Of a stretch of DNA of 64,000 bases, positions 63,619 to 64,000 are shown in pieces (within the stretch, counting starts at the first letter, position 1; each line of letters starts with the position of its first letter). This DNA is from Sporocytophaga sp. (lineage in GTDB: Bacteria; Bacteroidota; Bacteroidia; Cytophagales; Cytophagaceae). The stretch spans positions 501,001 to 565,000 of the forward strand of contig JANQAB010000006.1 of the NCBI GenBank assembly GCA_024707265.1, read 5' to 3'. The notes under the pieces were generated by a model. It was not told the origin of the DNA. It ran no database searches and saw only the letters and a program-made list of their open reading frames with translations. The position numbers and the translations under genes were made by a program.

Positions 63619-64000
63619 ATGAATTACCGCAATATTTCTCTTTATACTTTAGTTATATTCTTACTCCTCTCCAATTGCAATTCGAAAAAGGGATGCATTG
63701 ACCCCCACTCTACGAGCTATGACCCGGAGGCTAAGATAGATGATGGCAGTTGTTCATATCCTTCAACATCAGGCAATATTTCAACCGTAAGGAAACTGAA
63801 AAAGGAATTTGAGGAATTGTCCGGCCTTAAATATTATGATAAAAAATTATGGACCATCATTGATCCTGAAGGGGAAGACATGATCTACAGTATAAATCTT
63901 GTCACAGGTGAACCAAAAGAAACAATCAAAATCTCCGGCATCAACAGCGTAAATTTTGAAGCACTTACATCAAGTGATACTCACTTTTTTATAGGAGATA
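63619..64000 (+). CDS. lipoprotein with calcium-type DPxA repeat, start only (runs off the window)
   Basis: The frame is open from ATG 63619 to the right edge (127 codons). It begins with a lipoprotein leader (lipobox LLSNC), then CIDPHSTSYDPEAKIDDGSC, the DPxAxxDDGSC motif common in Bacteroidota surface proteins. After a linker, LSGLKYYDKKLWTIIDPEGE and IYSINLVTGEP look like the first blades of a beta-propeller, possibly of the SdiA-regulated or phytase-like kind. Only the N-terminus is seen. Confidence 0.75.
   Translation, partial: MNYRNISLYTLVIFLLLSNCNSKKGCIDPHSTSYDPEAKIDDGSCSYPSTSGNISTVRKLKKEFEELSGLKYYDKKLWTIIDPEGEDMIYSINLVTGEPKETIKISGINSVNFEALTSSDTHFFIGD

Overview
The window looks like chromosome from a low-GC gliding member of the Bacteroidota, most likely a Cytophagales bacterium of the Cytophaga/Sporocytophaga kind. 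Supporting signs are four secreted proteins ending in type IX secretion sorting domains (three type A 'YPNP' tails and one gliding-motility type B tail), a PorV-like outer membrane protein, an RHS-like secreted shell protein of Bacteroidota type, promoters of the form TTTG-N18/19-TAnnTTTG, and weak or absent Shine-Dalgarno sequences. No rRNA, tRNA or CRISPR array was seen.

Layout. 1-3.6 kb: a minus-strand operon of a tail-fibre-like protein, a membrane-anchored Skp-like chaperone, a small lipoprotein and the start of a large RHS-like protein. 4-9.8 kb: small regulatory and unknown genes, two tandem STAS/SEC14-like paralogues, and an 816-residue fusion of an alpha-oxoamine synthase with an acyltransferase. 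9.9-13.6 kb: an accessory patch with a PD-(D/E)XK nuclease, a second nuclease-like gene lying between a broken and an intact tyrosine-recombinase 3' end, and the recombinase itself. 13.8-25 kb: GH15 glycosidase, secreted subtilase, CinA, 2-oxoacid dehydrogenase E2, NUDIX hydrolase, membrane MutS-like ATPase, GtrA. 25.4-29.4 kb: secreted or membrane proteins, mostly unknown. 29.6-32 kb: two copies of a MITE-like repeat built of paired hairpins, one split by an IS4-family element with a 12-bp target duplication. 32-36 kb: small unknown genes and two YwqK/MORN-type repeat proteins. 36-39.6 kb: PorV-like protein, helix-hairpin-helix/barrel protein and a J-domain protein. 39.6-43.2 kb: a large TraB/GumN protein broken by three frameshifts. 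43.5-45.8 kb: radical SAM protein and a pyridoxamine-phosphate-oxidase-like gene whose 3' end is duplicated in tandem. 45.9-53.8 kb: a TetR-TolC-adaptor-RND efflux operon with a metallophosphoesterase at its end. 54-64 kb: hybrid histidine kinase, gliding-type adhesin, RlmD, acyltransferase, lamin-tail-domain protein, small barrel protein and the start of a lipoprotein.

Genes that clearly act together are the efflux operon (with a dyad operator overlapping its own promoter), the PorV-like/HhH pair (4-nt overlap), the RHS/Skp operon, and the hybrid kinase with its own HPt domain. A strong cross-cutting feature is that seven otherwise intact genes, including housekeeping rlmD, are split by about eleven single-base shifts, nearly all in A/T homopolymers. 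I read most of these as sequence errors rather than gene death, and list each such gene as one feature.
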